Source: Curtobacterium sp. VKM Ac-1393
Lineage (GTDB): Bacteria; Actinomycetota; Actinomycetes; Actinomycetales; Microbacteriaceae
Length of the DNA stretch: 64,000 nt
Reading direction: 5' to 3'
Assembly (NCBI RefSeq): GCF_015350995.1
Contig: NZ_JADKRW010000003.1
Span: forward strand, 62,001 to 126,000
A program made the translations under genes and the position numbers. Positions within the stretch are counted from its first letter, which is position 1; each line of letters opens with the position of its first letter. Under the pieces are notes generated by a model. That model saw only the letters and a program-made list of their open reading frames with translations. It had not been told where the DNA came from and did not search any database. Positions 34,505-42,524 of the stretch are shown here, one piece after another.

Positions 34505-35826
34505 CCTCGATCGACGACCAGCACCGAGTCGACCCCGCAACCGGGGCTCCGGCAGCGACCCCTGGGGCAGCGTCGACCCGGCGGACACCGATCAAGCGGC
34601 AGCTGCCGACGGTGCGTGACCTCGCGCCGCTCATGCAGTTCAAGAAGCCCTCCCTGCCGGGTCGGCGACAGCGTCTCGAGTCGGCGCTGACGATCTGGGA
34701 CCTGCGCGACATCGCCGCCCGCCGCACGCCGAAGGCCGCGTTCGACTACACCGAGGGTGCCGCCGAGGCCGAGATCTCGCTCGCCCGCGCCCGCCAGGCG
34801 TTCGAGGACATCGAGTTCACGCCCGCGATCCTGCGTGACGTGTCGTCCGTGGACACCTCGCGTTCGGTGTTGGGGGCGCCGGTCGCGTACCCGTTCGGCA
34901 TCGCCCCCACCGGGTTCACGCGCATGATGCAGACCGAGGGCGAGCGCGCCGGGGCCCGGGCGGCCGGTCGTGCGGGCATCCCGTTCTCGCTCTCCACCAT
35001 GGGCACCACGGCGATCGAAGACGTCCGCGACGCCAACCCGAACGGCCGCAACTGGTTCCAGCTGTACATGTGGAAGGACCGCGAGAAGTCGATGGCGCTG
35101 GTCTCCCGCGCCGAGAAGGCCGGGTTCGACACGCTGCTCGTCACCGTGGACGTGCCCGTCGCCGGCGCGCGACTGCGGGACAAGCGCAACGGCTTCTCGA
35201 TCCCGCCGCAGCTCAGCGCCCGGACCGTGCTGAACGCCATCCCGCGGCCGTGGTGGTGGTTCGACTTCCTGACCACCGAGCCGCTGGCGTTCGCCTCGCT
35301 CGACCGGTGGTCCGGCACCGTCGGGGAGCTCCTCGACCACATGTTCGACCCCACCGTCACCTACGAGGACCTCGCCTGGATCCGCGACCAGTGGAAGGGC
35401 AAGGTCGTCGTCAAGGGCGTGCAGTCCCTGGCCGACGCGCGTCGTCTGGCGGACATGGGCGTCGACGGGATCACGCTGTCGAACCACGGCGGACGCCAGC
35501 TCGACCGGGCACCCGTGCCGTTCCACCTGCTGCCGTCCGTGGTCAAGGAGGTCGGCATGGACACCGAGGTGCACCTCGACACCGGCATCATGTCGGGCGC
35601 GGACATCGTGGCCGCCGTGGCACTCGGAGCGAAGTTCACGATGGTCGGCCGGGCGTACCTGTACGGGCTGATGGCGGGCGGCGAAGCCGGCGTCGACCGG
35701 ATGATCCAGATCCTGTCGGAGCAGATCGAGCGCACGATGCGGCTGCTCGGGGTCACGTCGCTCGACGAGCTCGAGCCCGGGCACGTGACACAGCTGCAGC
35801 GGTTGCAGCCGGTGCCGCGCGACTGA
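34501..35826 (+). CDS. lldD: FMN-dependent L-lactate dehydrogenase (alpha-hydroxy-acid oxidising)
   Basis: A 441-residue (S)-2-hydroxy-acid dehydrogenase. [18 protein letters not shown] at ~81, [18 protein letters not shown] and [12 protein letters not shown] belong to the FMN barrel; [13 protein letters not shown] at ~326 holds the catalytic His/Arg and [13 protein letters not shown] the phosphate site. It would oxidise the L-lactate made by the upstream dehydrogenase half to pyruvate, feeding electrons to the respiratory chain. An N-terminal extension of ~50 residues precedes the fold. Translation coupled to rhaB. No terminator is evident in the 276 bp that follow. Confidence 0.88.
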   Translation: MTSIDDQHRVDPATGAPAATPGAASTRRTPIKRQLPTVRDLAPLMQFKKPSLPGRRQRLESALTIWDLRDIAARRTPKAAFDYTEGAAEAEISLARARQAFEDIEFTPAILRDVSSVDTSRSVLGAPVAYPFGIAPTGFTRMMQTEGERAGARAAGRAGIPFSLSTMGTTAIEDVRDANPNGRNWFQLYMWKDREKSMALVSRAEKAGFDTLLVTVDVPVAGARLRDKRNGFSIPPQLSARTVLNAIPRPWWWFDFLTTEPLAFASLDRWSGTVGELLDHMFDPTVTYEDLAWIRDQWKGKVVVKGVQSLADARRLADMGVDGITLSNHGGRQLDRAPVPFHLLPSVVKEVGMDTEVHLDTGIMSGADIVAAVALGAKFTMVGRAYLYGLMAGGEAGVDRMIQILSEQIERTMRLLGVTSLDELEPGHVTQLQRLQPVPRD

Positions 35827-36102
35827 GGCGGCGGGCACCGGGCTGCCCACCGTTCACCGCGCGTTCGGCTGCCGATTCGGGCCATTACCCCCGAACGGGG
35901 CACAGATGATGCAAGATGTCCGTGGACGCGTCACCGAACCCCTCGGCATCCTGCCCCCTGGCGCGCCCGTCCCCTCCCCGCATCCTGCGCCCGAGCACCA
36001 CGAGGAGCCCGACATCTCGACCCGAAGCACGTGCACGCCCATGCGCGGCACGACCCCCGCGACCACCACGCCCACCCTCTCCGCCATCGAACGGCCGACC
36101 CG

Positions 36103-37089
36103 ATGAGCCGCCGTCGCGCGATCCTGGCGGCAGCGACCGCCGGTTGCCTGGCACTCGGAGTCCCGACAGCCGCCTCCGCTTCCGCTTCCGCCGACAGCTG
36201 GTGGGGCTGGGGCGGACACCGCCACGGGCAGCACGCCCCGGTGACGCCCACCCCTTCCGACACCGCGACCCCGGCTCCCTCGGACGACGATGAGTCGGAT
36301 GCGACGCCGACACCCGCTCCCACCGCCGATGCCGCGCCGATCGAGGACACCACACCGGCGGCCGAGCCCGAAGCCGCCGACCCCGCGGCCGACGCCGAGC
36401 CCGCGACCGATGCCGAGGCCGATGCGGAGCGCGAGACCGCCGCCGAGCCGCAGGCCGACGACGCTGCTGTCGCGCCGTCCGCGTCGTTCGTCGAGGACTT
36501 CGCGACGGACGCCGTCACCGGGCTCGTCGCGTCGCTCTACCCGCAGGCATGGCAGCCCTACCCCGACGGCACCTCGGGCATCTACGCGCCGAGCAAGACC
36601 GTGTCGGTGCACGACGGCGTCATGGACGTCGCCCTCGGCACCGGAGCGGGAGCAGCCGGCACGTTCGGCTCCTCCGCCGGAGCCTGGGACCACGTCGGCG
36701 GCTCGTTCTCCGTCCGCGCCAAGGCCACCGGTGGCGACGGCAACGGTGCGGCGTTCATGCTCTGGCCCACGTCGGGCACCTGGTCCGACGGCGAGATCGA
36801 CTTCCCCGAGGGCAACTTCGAGGACAGCCCCTCGGCGTTCCACCACTCGATGACCCCGGGCAAGGAAGCCGACCGCGTCCAGATCGGCACCGGTGTCTCG
36901 TGGCGCGACTGGCACACCTACACGGTGGACTGGGTGCCCGGAGAGTCGGTCACGTACAGCGTCGACGGCGAGGTCCTCGACACCGTCACCCACGACGTGC
37001 CCACCACGCCGCACCGCTTCATGTTCCAGGTCGGCAACTGGGGCGCCAAGGGCAACCTGCTCATCGACTGGGTCTCCACGACCGAGTGA
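36103..37089 (+). CDS. Secreted glycoside hydrolase family 16 protein
   Basis: A 328-residue exported enzyme. MSRRRAILAAATAGCLALG is a signal peptide with a twin-arginine-like start, ending near TAASA. Residues ~30-130 are a low-complexity Pro/Ala/Asp/Glu spacer. The C-terminal lectin-like beta sandwich contains SDGEIDFPEGNFED, whose E-x-D-x-x-E pattern gives the nucleophile and acid/base glutamates, and the closing DWVPGESVTYSVDG and LLIDWVSTTE strands. Likely attacks beta-glucans or related polysaccharides outside the cell. ATG at 36103 gives the clean signal peptide; the preceding frame from 36031 is rejected. The 276-bp spacer before it holds no gene; a CCCC-GAAC-GGGG hairpin lies near 35887. 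Confidence 0.85.
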   Translation: MSRRRAILAAATAGCLALGVPTAASASASADSWWGWGGHRHGQHAPVTPTPSDTATPAPSDDDESDATPTPAPTADAAPIEDTTPAAEPEAADPAADAEPATDAEADAERETAAEPQADDAAVAPSASFVEDFATDAVTGLVASLYPQAWQPYPDGTSGIYAPSKTVSVHDGVMDVALGTGAGAAGTFGSSAGAWDHVGGSFSVRAKATGGDGNGAAFMLWPTSGTWSDGEIDFPEGNFEDSPSAFHHSMTPGKEADRVQIGTGVSWRDWHTYTVDWVPGESVTYSVDGEVLDTVTHDVPTTPHRFMFQVGNWGAKGNLLIDWVSTTE

Positions 37090-37113
37090 GCGAGCGCGCG
37101 GCCGCCACCGCCG

Positions 37114-37166
37114 AGTGAGCAGAAGACGTCGGGTTCCCACCGGTACCCCGACGTCTTCTGCTCACT
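37114..37166. repeat. Intergenic palindrome, GAGTGAGCAGAAGAC family copy 2
   Basis: AGTGAGCAGAAGACGTCGGG and its exact complement (20 bp) around 13 nt, 25 bp behind the GH16 stop and 34 bp from the stop of the convergent small membrane protein. Here it could act as a shared terminator. Confidence 0.88.
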
Positions 37167-37199
37167 GGGTGGACGTGCCCAGCGGGGAGTTCGGGATCG

Positions 37200-37487
37200 T
37201 CAGCCCGTGCAGGTCGTCGGCCCGTTGCCGAACGACGCACACAGCTCGGTCGGGCCCCAGACCGCGAAGCTGACGAACAGCACCTGCAGGACGAGGAGCG
37301 ACACCGCCACGATGAACAGCGCGCGGGTGCGACGTCGGTCCGCTCGGACGCCCGTCAACAGGAAACCGAACGCGGCGAGCAGCCCACCGGCAGGCAACAG
37401 GACCCCAGCCAGGATGGTCACGGTCATCAGGAGCGCGAAGTCGCCCGTGGTGGTGCCGAAGCGTCGGCCGGCAGAGAGTTCGGTCAC
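37200..37487 (-). CDS. Small membrane protein of unknown function
   Basis: A 95-residue protein with two or three predicted helices: FALLMTVTILAGVLLPAGGL, AAFGFLLTGV and ALFIVAVSLLVLQVLFVSFA, separated by a basic ADRRRTR loop; the C-terminus ends with two cysteines (ELCASFGNGPTTCTG) that would face outside. No family recognised. GTG start at 37487. It is flanked on both sides by copies of the same palindrome, which suggests a small insertable unit. Confidence 0.6.
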   Translation of the reverse strand: MTELSAGRRFGTTTGDFALLMTVTILAGVLLPAGGLLAAFGFLLTGVRADRRRTRALFIVAVSLLVLQVLFVSFAVWGPTELCASFGNGPTTCTG

Positions 37488-37526
37488 CTGTGGATCTTAT
37501 GGGGCGGCAGCCGCACCGCGGGCCCG

Positions 37527-37585
37527 CCGAGTGAGCAGAAGACGTCGGGTTTCTGTCAAGGAGTCGACGTCTTCTGCTCACTCGG
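37527..37585. repeat. Intergenic palindrome, GAGTGAGCAGAAGAC family copy 3
   Basis: CGAGTGAGCAGAAGACGTCG and complement (20 bp, 21 with flanks) around 17 nt, between divergent small membrane-protein genes. Confidence 0.88.
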
Positions 37586-37611
37586 TGGCGGTGACGCGGT
37601 ACGTTCGGGCG

Positions 37612-37818
37612 ATGGACGTCGTCAGTGCGAAGGTGCTCGGGACGCTCGCACTGCTGGGCGGCGCGGTCTTCGTCGTGACCTCGATCGTACGGATTGTGCG
37701 AGCGGACTCTGACGTCGCGCTCATCCTGCTGAACGCGCTCTACGGGATCCTGCTGCTCGTCGTGGGCGTGATGCTGTGGCGCTTCGCTCGACGATCGGCG
37801 AAGCGCGACCAGTCGTGA
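37612..37818 (+). CDS. Small two-helix membrane protein of unknown function
   Basis: A 68-residue protein: helix 1 VLGTLALLGGAVFVVTSIV, a charged RIVRADSD loop, helix 2 ALILLNALYGILLLVVGVML, and a basic tail WRFARRSAKRDQS. Positive-inside distribution puts both ends in the cytoplasm. No family recognised. ATG at 37612; the ribosome-binding site is poor (GGTACG). It directly follows palindrome copy 3 and is divergent from the 95-residue membrane protein. Confidence 0.6.
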   Translation: MDVVSAKVLGTLALLGGAVFVVTSIVRIVRADSDVALILLNALYGILLLVVGVMLWRFARRSAKRDQS

Positions 37819-37948
37819 ACCCGACGGGTCGACGCCAGCGCCGACCACTCTCATTGCACGAGTGCCGGATGGAATCGCACCCGCGCCAAACGACCGAAGC
37901 CTCCCGCCGGAACGCCCTTCCCGGATGGCTGCATCACTCCGGGCTCGG

Positions 37949-38584
37949 TCAGCGGCCCGTGCCGAGCGCGGACTCGATCCGCCTGATCGTCCGGCGCATC
38001 GCGTACTCGTCCTGCGCCGGCTGGTCGTCGGCCACCCACAGGTGGACTGCTCCGGGCCCCGATGTTCTGGATGCGAGGAGGACGACAATCCCCCACCGAT
38101 ACGCGACACCGCGCGGCGTGGGCTCGCTGAACACGTCGAAGCCGAGCACCTCCGAACGGAGGGCGATCGGTGTCCCCTGCTCGTCGTTGCGCGTCGACCA
38201 GCTCGTGATGCCCGTCCGGTCGAAACCGAGGTCGCACGGGAACCAGACGCGCAGCCTCGGGCTCCAAGCCGCGAGGTCGGCGGCCGTCGATTCTGTCGCG
38301 TGCGCGGTGACGAACGCGGTACCGGGATGGGTCTCGGCCTTCTGCTGTAGGCGCGCCCGCCGGCGGTGGTTGACCTCGGTGGTGACGCAGGCGACGCCGA
38401 ACCCGAACGTGATGAGGATGCCGAGACGGAGCTCGGTGGACAGGGCTCGTCCCTCGTCGGTGCCGATCACGACCGCGAGGACGATCGTCGCGACGCCGAA
38501 GACGACGGTGATGGCGGCGAGGAGGATCGTCGACGGGCGCACGGCTCGACAATGCCAGAACCCGCGGTGCAGTGGAATGCTCAC
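37949..38584 (-). CDS. Hypothetical membrane-anchored protein
   Basis: A 211-residue protein with two N-terminal helices (PSTILLAAITVVFGVATIVL and LGILITFGFGVACVTTEV) and a soluble C-terminal domain rich in aromatic and charged residues (VWFPCDLGFDRTGITSW, YRWGIVVLLASRT, VHLWVADDQPAQDEYA). No homologous family is recognised. The start is taken as the GTG at 38584, which has GTGACGGGG upstream; a GTG at 38542 would give a shorter head that begins at the first helix. Base composition is less GC-rich than the flanking operons. A 130-bp spacer to the 68-residue gene holds nothing identifiable. Confidence 0.55.
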   Translation of the reverse strand: MSIPLHRGFWHCRAVRPSTILLAAITVVFGVATIVLAVVIGTDEGRALSTELRLGILITFGFGVACVTTEVNHRRRARLQQKAETHPGTAFVTAHATESTAADLAAWSPRLRVWFPCDLGFDRTGITSWSTRNDEQGTPIALRSEVLGFDVFSEPTPRGVAYRWGIVVLLASRTSGPGAVHLWVADDQPAQDEYAMRRTIRRIESALGTGR

Positions 38585-38671
38585 CCCGTCACCGTGAGCA
38601 CTGCGACAGCGGAGTGCGAACCGTCCGGTTGACGATCCCCGAACAGGATCGCCTCTGGTTCGAGATCTCCC

Positions 38672-39109
38672 TCAGAACCAGCGGAGGATGAACTGCTCGA
38701 GCACGTTCCGCACCACTCCTCCCGCTCCGGGCGCCGGTTCCCCGGAGTCACTGCCGACGCTCTTCAGGAGTGCGCTCTGCGCAGCCTCGTACTCACCACG
38801 TTCGGCGTCGGTGAACGTGTCCGGGGCTACGGTCCGACTCGCACTGACGGCTTCGAGCCGACGGAAGCCGTAGCGGACGCCGACTGGCCGCGGCGCAGCC
38901 TGGATCAGCTGCAGCAGACGCGCATGCGAATGGCTCTCCGAGCAGCGAGCAGCACGACCGATGAAGTCGGTGAGCCCACGGAGACCTGCTTCGGTCGAGA
39001 CGAACCGGACCTGAACGAGGCGAGCGCGACTGCAGAGGTCGTACAAGAGCACTTCATCCATCGCGGTCTCCTCTCGAGCTGGCGGCATCTCTGGTCGTGG
39101 CTCAGTCAC
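38672..39109 (-). CDS. Hypothetical protein, coupled to upstream membrane protein
   Basis: A 145-residue soluble protein (MTEPRPEMPPARE... ending QFILRWF). It shows a helical middle (ARLLQLIQAAPRPVGVRYGF) and a Gly-rich turn near the end; no family recognised. The GTG at 39109 overlaps the stop of the upstream gene (GTGACTGA), suggesting coupled translation; the ATG at 39061 (MDEVLLYD) is an alternative start giving 129 residues. It probably works with the membrane protein encoded at 39102-39569. Confidence 0.55.
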   Translation of the reverse strand: MTEPRPEMPPAREETAMDEVLLYDLCSRARLVQVRFVSTEAGLRGLTDFIGRAARCSESHSHARLLQLIQAAPRPVGVRYGFRRLEAVSASRTVAPDTFTDAERGEYEAAQSALLKSVGSDSGEPAPGAGGVVRNVLEQFILRWF

Positions 39110-39569
39110 CTGCTGGTCCGCTCGCGGGTCCGCCGTCTCCTCGCGCCTCCTGCCGCTCGATCACTCCATCAAGGAGGCGGTTCAGCAGCGGCAGGCCGAG
39201 CGTGATCACCGCACCCGCAGCGGCGAACGGCACGCTCGCTGTCCAGCCACGCAGCACCGAGTACGTGCCGGCCCCGACGATGACCCACAACACGACCTTC
39301 ATCGGTCGCGGAGTGTCGTCGTGTTCAGCCGCGTCCGTCTGGGACTCCTCGTCGGGGCGTTCCGTTGCCACAGCCCGCGTCTGCGCATCGAACCGCGCGA
39401 ACAGAACACCCCAGGTGACCATGCCGACCCCGGTCAGAAGCCGGACCCATGCGACGTCAGCACCGGGGTCAGCACCCACTTGCCGACCAGACAGCACGAT
39501 GACCGTACCTCCACCGAGCATCGCGAAGGTGACGACGAAGACAACGAGAAGACTGACCCTGCGGCGCAC
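39102..39569 (-). CDS. Hypothetical membrane protein
   Basis: A 155-residue protein with about four helices (SLLVVFVVTFAMLGGGTVIV, VRLLTGVGMVTWGVLFARF, MKVVLWVIVGAGTYSVL and FAAAGAVITLGLPLLNRLL) and an acidic loop in the middle (ERPDEESQTDAAEHDD). The GTG at 39569 starts at the first helix; a longer upstream frame would add an unlikely Pro/His/Arg-rich head that overlaps the neighbouring gene remnant. Translationally coupled to the next ORFan. No family recognised. Confidence 0.55.
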   Translation of the reverse strand: MRRRVSLLVVFVVTFAMLGGGTVIVLSGRQVGADPGADVAWVRLLTGVGMVTWGVLFARFDAQTRAVATERPDEESQTDAAEHDDTPRPMKVVLWVIVGAGTYSVLRGWTASVPFAAAGAVITLGLPLLNRLLDGVIERQEARGDGGPASGPAGD

Positions 39570-39616
39570 GACGACAGAGCCTACGCAACATGTCCACAGC
39601 CCCGGGGGTAGATCCG

Positions 39617-39852
39617 CTACTGGAACTGTCTGAACGGCCAGTCGTGGGACTGGTCCATCGGGGTCGCGACGATCTGCACTTCGTCCTCGTACGTGATGTG
39701 CCCCGGTGAGGTGGTGCGGAGCTCGACCCAGGGGATGCGGTACCGGTCGAGGAGGTCGAGGTACCCGTCGCACATCACAGGCCGTTGTGCCGGATGCCGT
39801 TGGCCGCGCTTTGGTAGCGGATGAACAGGGGCACGTCTCGAGGGTGGGTCAC
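39617..39852 (-). pseudogene. Small gene apparently split by a frameshift
   Basis: A GTG at 39852 overlaps the stop of the upstream membrane-protein gene (GTGA) and opens a 25-codon frame reading THPRDVPLFIRYQSAANGIR then HNGL and stop at 39777-39775. Immediately, in another frame, ATG at 39775 gives a 52-residue frame with protein-like composition: CDGYLDLLDRYRIPWVELRT, then TTSPGHITYEDEVQIVATP and DWPFRQFQ. Joined by one frameshift at ~39777 they would form a ~76-residue soluble protein. Either it is a decayed gene, or the downstream frame is a separate small gene. Family unknown. Confidence 0.45.
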
Positions 39853-40385
39853 GTGCCGCTTGACTGCGGCACGGTCCAGGTTCCGCGCAGGGCGGTCAGC
39901 AGGTGGTCGATGTTCCGCAGGGCCCGTCGGGTCTCCCAGACGGAGTACGCACACATCCCCACGAACAGGACCAGGATCGCCCACCAGAACGGACTGACCG
40001 TCAGGGCCGCCCAGACCGAGAAGGCCGCGAAGACGACGACCATGATCGGCACGATGACCCGGTTGTTCCGGTACCGCTTGCGGGTCGACTCGAGCTCGCG
40101 GGTCCACACGACGTGGTCGACGTCGCCGGGCAGCTCGCCGGTGCGGACTGCGCGTTGGATGGCGGCCGCGGTCTCCGTCCCGCCGGCTCGGCGCCGACGG
40201 TAGGCGATGAGGAAGCCGAAGAACACCGTCAGCAGGATGGCGTAGATCAGCGATGAGATCGCGCGACCGGCCAGTTCGCCGCCGTCGGGGTTCGAGGCCA
40301 GGCCGATGGCGAAGTACAGTCCGCCGACCAGGACGAACACGATCGGCAGCAGTGCCGGCAGCGGCAGTCGTCGGAAGCGGTCCAC
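39849..40385 (-). CDS. Hypothetical four-helix membrane protein
   Basis: A 178-residue protein: two helices (LPALLPIVFVLVGGLYFAIG and ISSLIYAILLTVFFGFLIAY), a charged cytoplasmic domain (~60-110, RAGGTETAAAIQRAV...ELESTRKRYRNN), then two helices (VIVPIMVVVFAAFSVWAALT and FWWAILVLFVGMCAYSVWET). No family recognised. The ATG at 40385 follows GAGGAGACCCC. It overlaps the split small gene downstream by GTGA. The divergent spacer to the Nudix gene contains palindrome copy 4. Confidence 0.65.
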   Translation of the reverse strand: MDRFRRLPLPALLPIVFVLVGGLYFAIGLASNPDGGELAGRAISSLIYAILLTVFFGFLIAYRRRRAGGTETAAAIQRAVRTGELPGDVDHVVWTRELESTRKRYRNNRVIVPIMVVVFAAFSVWAALTVSPFWWAILVLFVGMCAYSVWETRRALRNIDHLLTALRGTWTVPQSSGT

Positions 40386-40474
40386 GGGGTCTCCTCGTCA
40401 AGACTTCGAGCGGTTCTCGGTTCTTCCACGATGCCCACGGCGTCCGAGAGGCGCCTGAGTGCCCAGCCATCCAT

Positions 40475-40531
40475 CGAGTGAGCAGAAGACGTCGGGTCCC
40501 GCGCGGGTACCCGACGTCTTCTGCTCACTCG
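40475..40531. repeat. Intergenic palindrome, GAGTGAGCAGAAGAC family copy 4
   Basis: CGAGTGAGCAGAAGACGTCG plus GGT and its exact complement: a 23-bp stem, the longest of the four, around CCCGCGCGGGT. It lies between divergent genes, 28 bp before the Nudix start. Confidence 0.9.
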
Positions 40532-40558
40532 GTGCGGCGCGCCTAGGGTGGGCGGGTG

Positions 40559-41245
40559 ATGGACGACGGGCACGCGCGGGCGGCACTGGCGAGGGTCGCG
40601 GCGACCGGGTGGGGCGACGCCGAGCCGCTCGTCGAACCCGGCAGCACGACCTCGCCACGGCACGCCGCCGTCCTGATGCTCTTCGGGGCGCTCGACCGCA
40701 CACCGAGTGATCGGCCCGCAGCCGCCGCAGACGTCCCGCGCGACCTCGACGTGCTGCTGCTCGCCCGTGCCACGACCCTGCGCGCGCACCCGGGCGAGGT
40801 CGCGTTCCCCGGCGGGCGGATCGATCCGGGCGACGCCGACGCGGTCGCCGCTGCCCTTCGCGAAGCCCACGAGGAGACCGGGCTCGACCCCACCGGCGTC
40901 GAGGTCCTCGGCACACTGCCGGCCGTCCCGCTCGCGTTCTCGAACCACCTGGTGCGCCCGGTGCTCGCGTGGTGGCGGGAACCGTCCCCGATCCGGGTCG
41001 TCGACGAGGCCGAATCCGCCGCGGTGTTCCGCGTGCCCGTCGCTGACCTGCTCGACCCGGCGAACCGCGGGGTCACGGTGCTGCGCCGAGGTGGTCAGGA
41101 GTGGCGGGGGCCGGGCTTCATGGTGACCACCCCGACCGGCGACCACCTGCTCTGGGGCTTCACCGCGATGCTGCTGGATGCACTGTTCGACCGGCTCGGG
41201 TGGACGGAGCCGTGGGACCGGGATCGCGAGTTCCCCCTGGGGTGA
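40559..41245 (+). CDS. Nudix hydrolase, CoA-pyrophosphatase type
   Basis: A 228-residue hydrolase. LLLARATTLRAHPGEVAFPG followed by GGRIDPGDADAVAAALREAH and EETGL is the CoA-pyrophosphatase form of the Nudix box, with the LRxHxGxVxFPGG lead-in that distinguishes this branch. It would cleave CoA or related dinucleotides to 4'-phosphopantetheine and 3',5'-ADP. ATG at 40559; a GTG at 40556 is next to it. The 3' end overlaps the convergent ROK gene by 86 bp, so both messages can pair over that length. Confidence 0.86.
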   Translation: MDDGHARAALARVAATGWGDAEPLVEPGSTTSPRHAAVLMLFGALDRTPSDRPAAAADVPRDLDVLLLARATTLRAHPGEVAFPGGRIDPGDADAVAAALREAHEETGLDPTGVEVLGTLPAVPLAFSNHLVRPVLAWWREPSPIRVVDEAESAAVFRVPVADLLDPANRGVTVLRRGGQEWRGPGFMVTTPTGDHLLWGFTAMLLDALFDRLGWTEPWDRDREFPLG

Positions 41246-42392
41246 CCAGCGGGAACGACAGCGGGTCGGCACGGACCGCGTCCACCGCGTGGGCAACGGC
41301 GCCGATGACGACGACGTCCGCACCGAGCGTGGACGCCACGAGCTCGGGCACGGGGTCGAAGTGCCAGCCGTCGAGCAGCGCGCGGGCCCGGTCGATGACG
41401 GCGACGGCGGGCTGCGCGATCGCACCCGCAACCACCACGCGGTCGATGTCGAGCAGGCTGGCGAGCAGGACGCAGACGCGGGCCAGTCGGTCGCCGAGGC
41501 GGTCGACGATCGTCAGCGCCACAGTGTCGCCGTCCCGCGCCGCGCGGAACACGGCAGAGGCGCCGGCGTCCACTGCCAGCGGGCTGCCCGGCCGGACCTC
41601 GCCCGCGGCGACGGCCTCGGCGACCAGCGTCCGCGCCGTCGCACCGATCCCGTCCGACGACCCGACCCCGTCGACGATGTCGAGCACGCGCATCTCCCCC
41701 GCGCCGCCGTGCGCACCACGGAGCAGCACACCGTCGACGACGAGCCCGCTGCCGAACCGCTCGCCGGAGAGCAGCGCCGCGAACGAGGCATCCCCCGACG
41801 ACGGCCGCTCGGCGAGCGCGGCGAGGTTGGCGTCGTTCTCGACCACCACGCGGCCGTGCGGGACGGTGTCGGCGAAGCCCGGGTTCATCCGGTCCCAGAA
41901 GCCACCGTCACCCGGCGACACACCACCCGCGTCGACGGGAGCGGGGATGCCGACGACGGTGACCAGGACACGAGATCGGTCGACACCGGCCTCGGCGAGC
42001 GCTGCGGCGACGGTGTCCGCGAGGACCGAGAGCCGGACGGGCACCTCGAGCCCGGACTCCCCCAGCGCGCCCTCGGACCGACCGAGGACGGTCCCGCGCA
42101 GGTCCGCGACGAAGGCGGTGACCCGGTGCTGCCCGGCGTCCACCCCGACGACGACGCCGGCGGAGGTGTCGAGCTCGTAGCGGCGGGCGGGGCGACCGAT
42201 CCGGTACTCCCCGGCGGCGCGGGCGTCGTCGAGCTCGTGGAGCCAGCCGAGCCGGACGAGTTCCTCGCACGCGGCCAGCACGGTCGAGCGGGTCAGGCCG
42301 GTGGCGTCGATGGCCTCGGTCGCGGTGAAGGCGCCGGCGTCGAAGGCGTGCGCGAGCAGGGTCTCGGCGCTCGTTCGACGGTGCGGCGGCAT
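41160..42392 (-). CDS. ROK-family transcriptional regulator
   Basis: A 410-residue repressor: N-terminal winged helix (AFTATEAIDATGLTRSTVLA at ~21) and a ROK sugar-binding domain (GVVVGVDAGQHRVTAFVADL, VVENDANLAALAE, and VVVAGAIAQPAVAVIDRA). The ROK zinc cysteine cluster is not evident. It is divergent from the sugar ABC operon at 42525 and presumably represses it until an alpha-glucoside is present. The last ~29 residues are encoded opposite the end of the Nudix gene; the real C-terminal domain may end before them. ATG at 42392. Confidence 0.85.
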   Translation of the reverse strand: MPPHRRTSAETLLAHAFDAGAFTATEAIDATGLTRSTVLAACEELVRLGWLHELDDARAAGEYRIGRPARRYELDTSAGVVVGVDAGQHRVTAFVADLRGTVLGRSEGALGESGLEVPVRLSVLADTVAAALAEAGVDRSRVLVTVVGIPAPVDAGGVSPGDGGFWDRMNPGFADTVPHGRVVVENDANLAALAERPSSGDASFAALLSGERFGSGLVVDGVLLRGAHGGAGEMRVLDIVDGVGSSDGIGATARTLVAEAVAAGEVRPGSPLAVDAGASAVFRAARDGDTVALTIVDRLGDRLARVCVLLASLLDIDRVVVAGAIAQPAVAVIDRARALLDGWHFDPVPELVASTLGADVVVIGAVAHAVDAVRADPLSFPLVTPGGTRDPGPTAPSTRAGRTVHPAASR

Positions 42393-42429
42393 GTCGTGAC
42401 CCTACCGCGCAACGAGTTCCTTGCGTAAT

Positions 42430-42449
42430 TAGATTTTGTCGCTAGATTT
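42430..42449. promoter_or_regulatory. AT-rich direct repeat in the ROK/importer divergent promoter region
   Basis: TAGATTT at 42430-42436 and again at 42443-42449, the second extended to TAGATTTAG. They sit in the only AT-rich stretch of the 132-bp spacer, as ROK operators often do, and are probably part of both the promoter and the operator. Confidence 0.5.
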
Positions 42450-42524
42450 AGTCACGCGGACGGCATCGGAGCCGATCGCGGGACGGAACGGCAGGGCTGC
42501 CGGGTCCGGACGGACGGAGACGAC

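Noticed and set aside
35827..36102. A small gene in the spacer between lldD and the GH16 gene
   Set aside because: Short frames exist but have no ribosome-binding site, no protein-like composition and overlap the leader of the GH16 gene.
37114..37166. Insertion-sequence ends around the small membrane-protein gene
   Set aside because: The flanking repeats are internally palindromic, not a pair of terminal inverted repeats, no target duplication is visible and no transposase is encoded.
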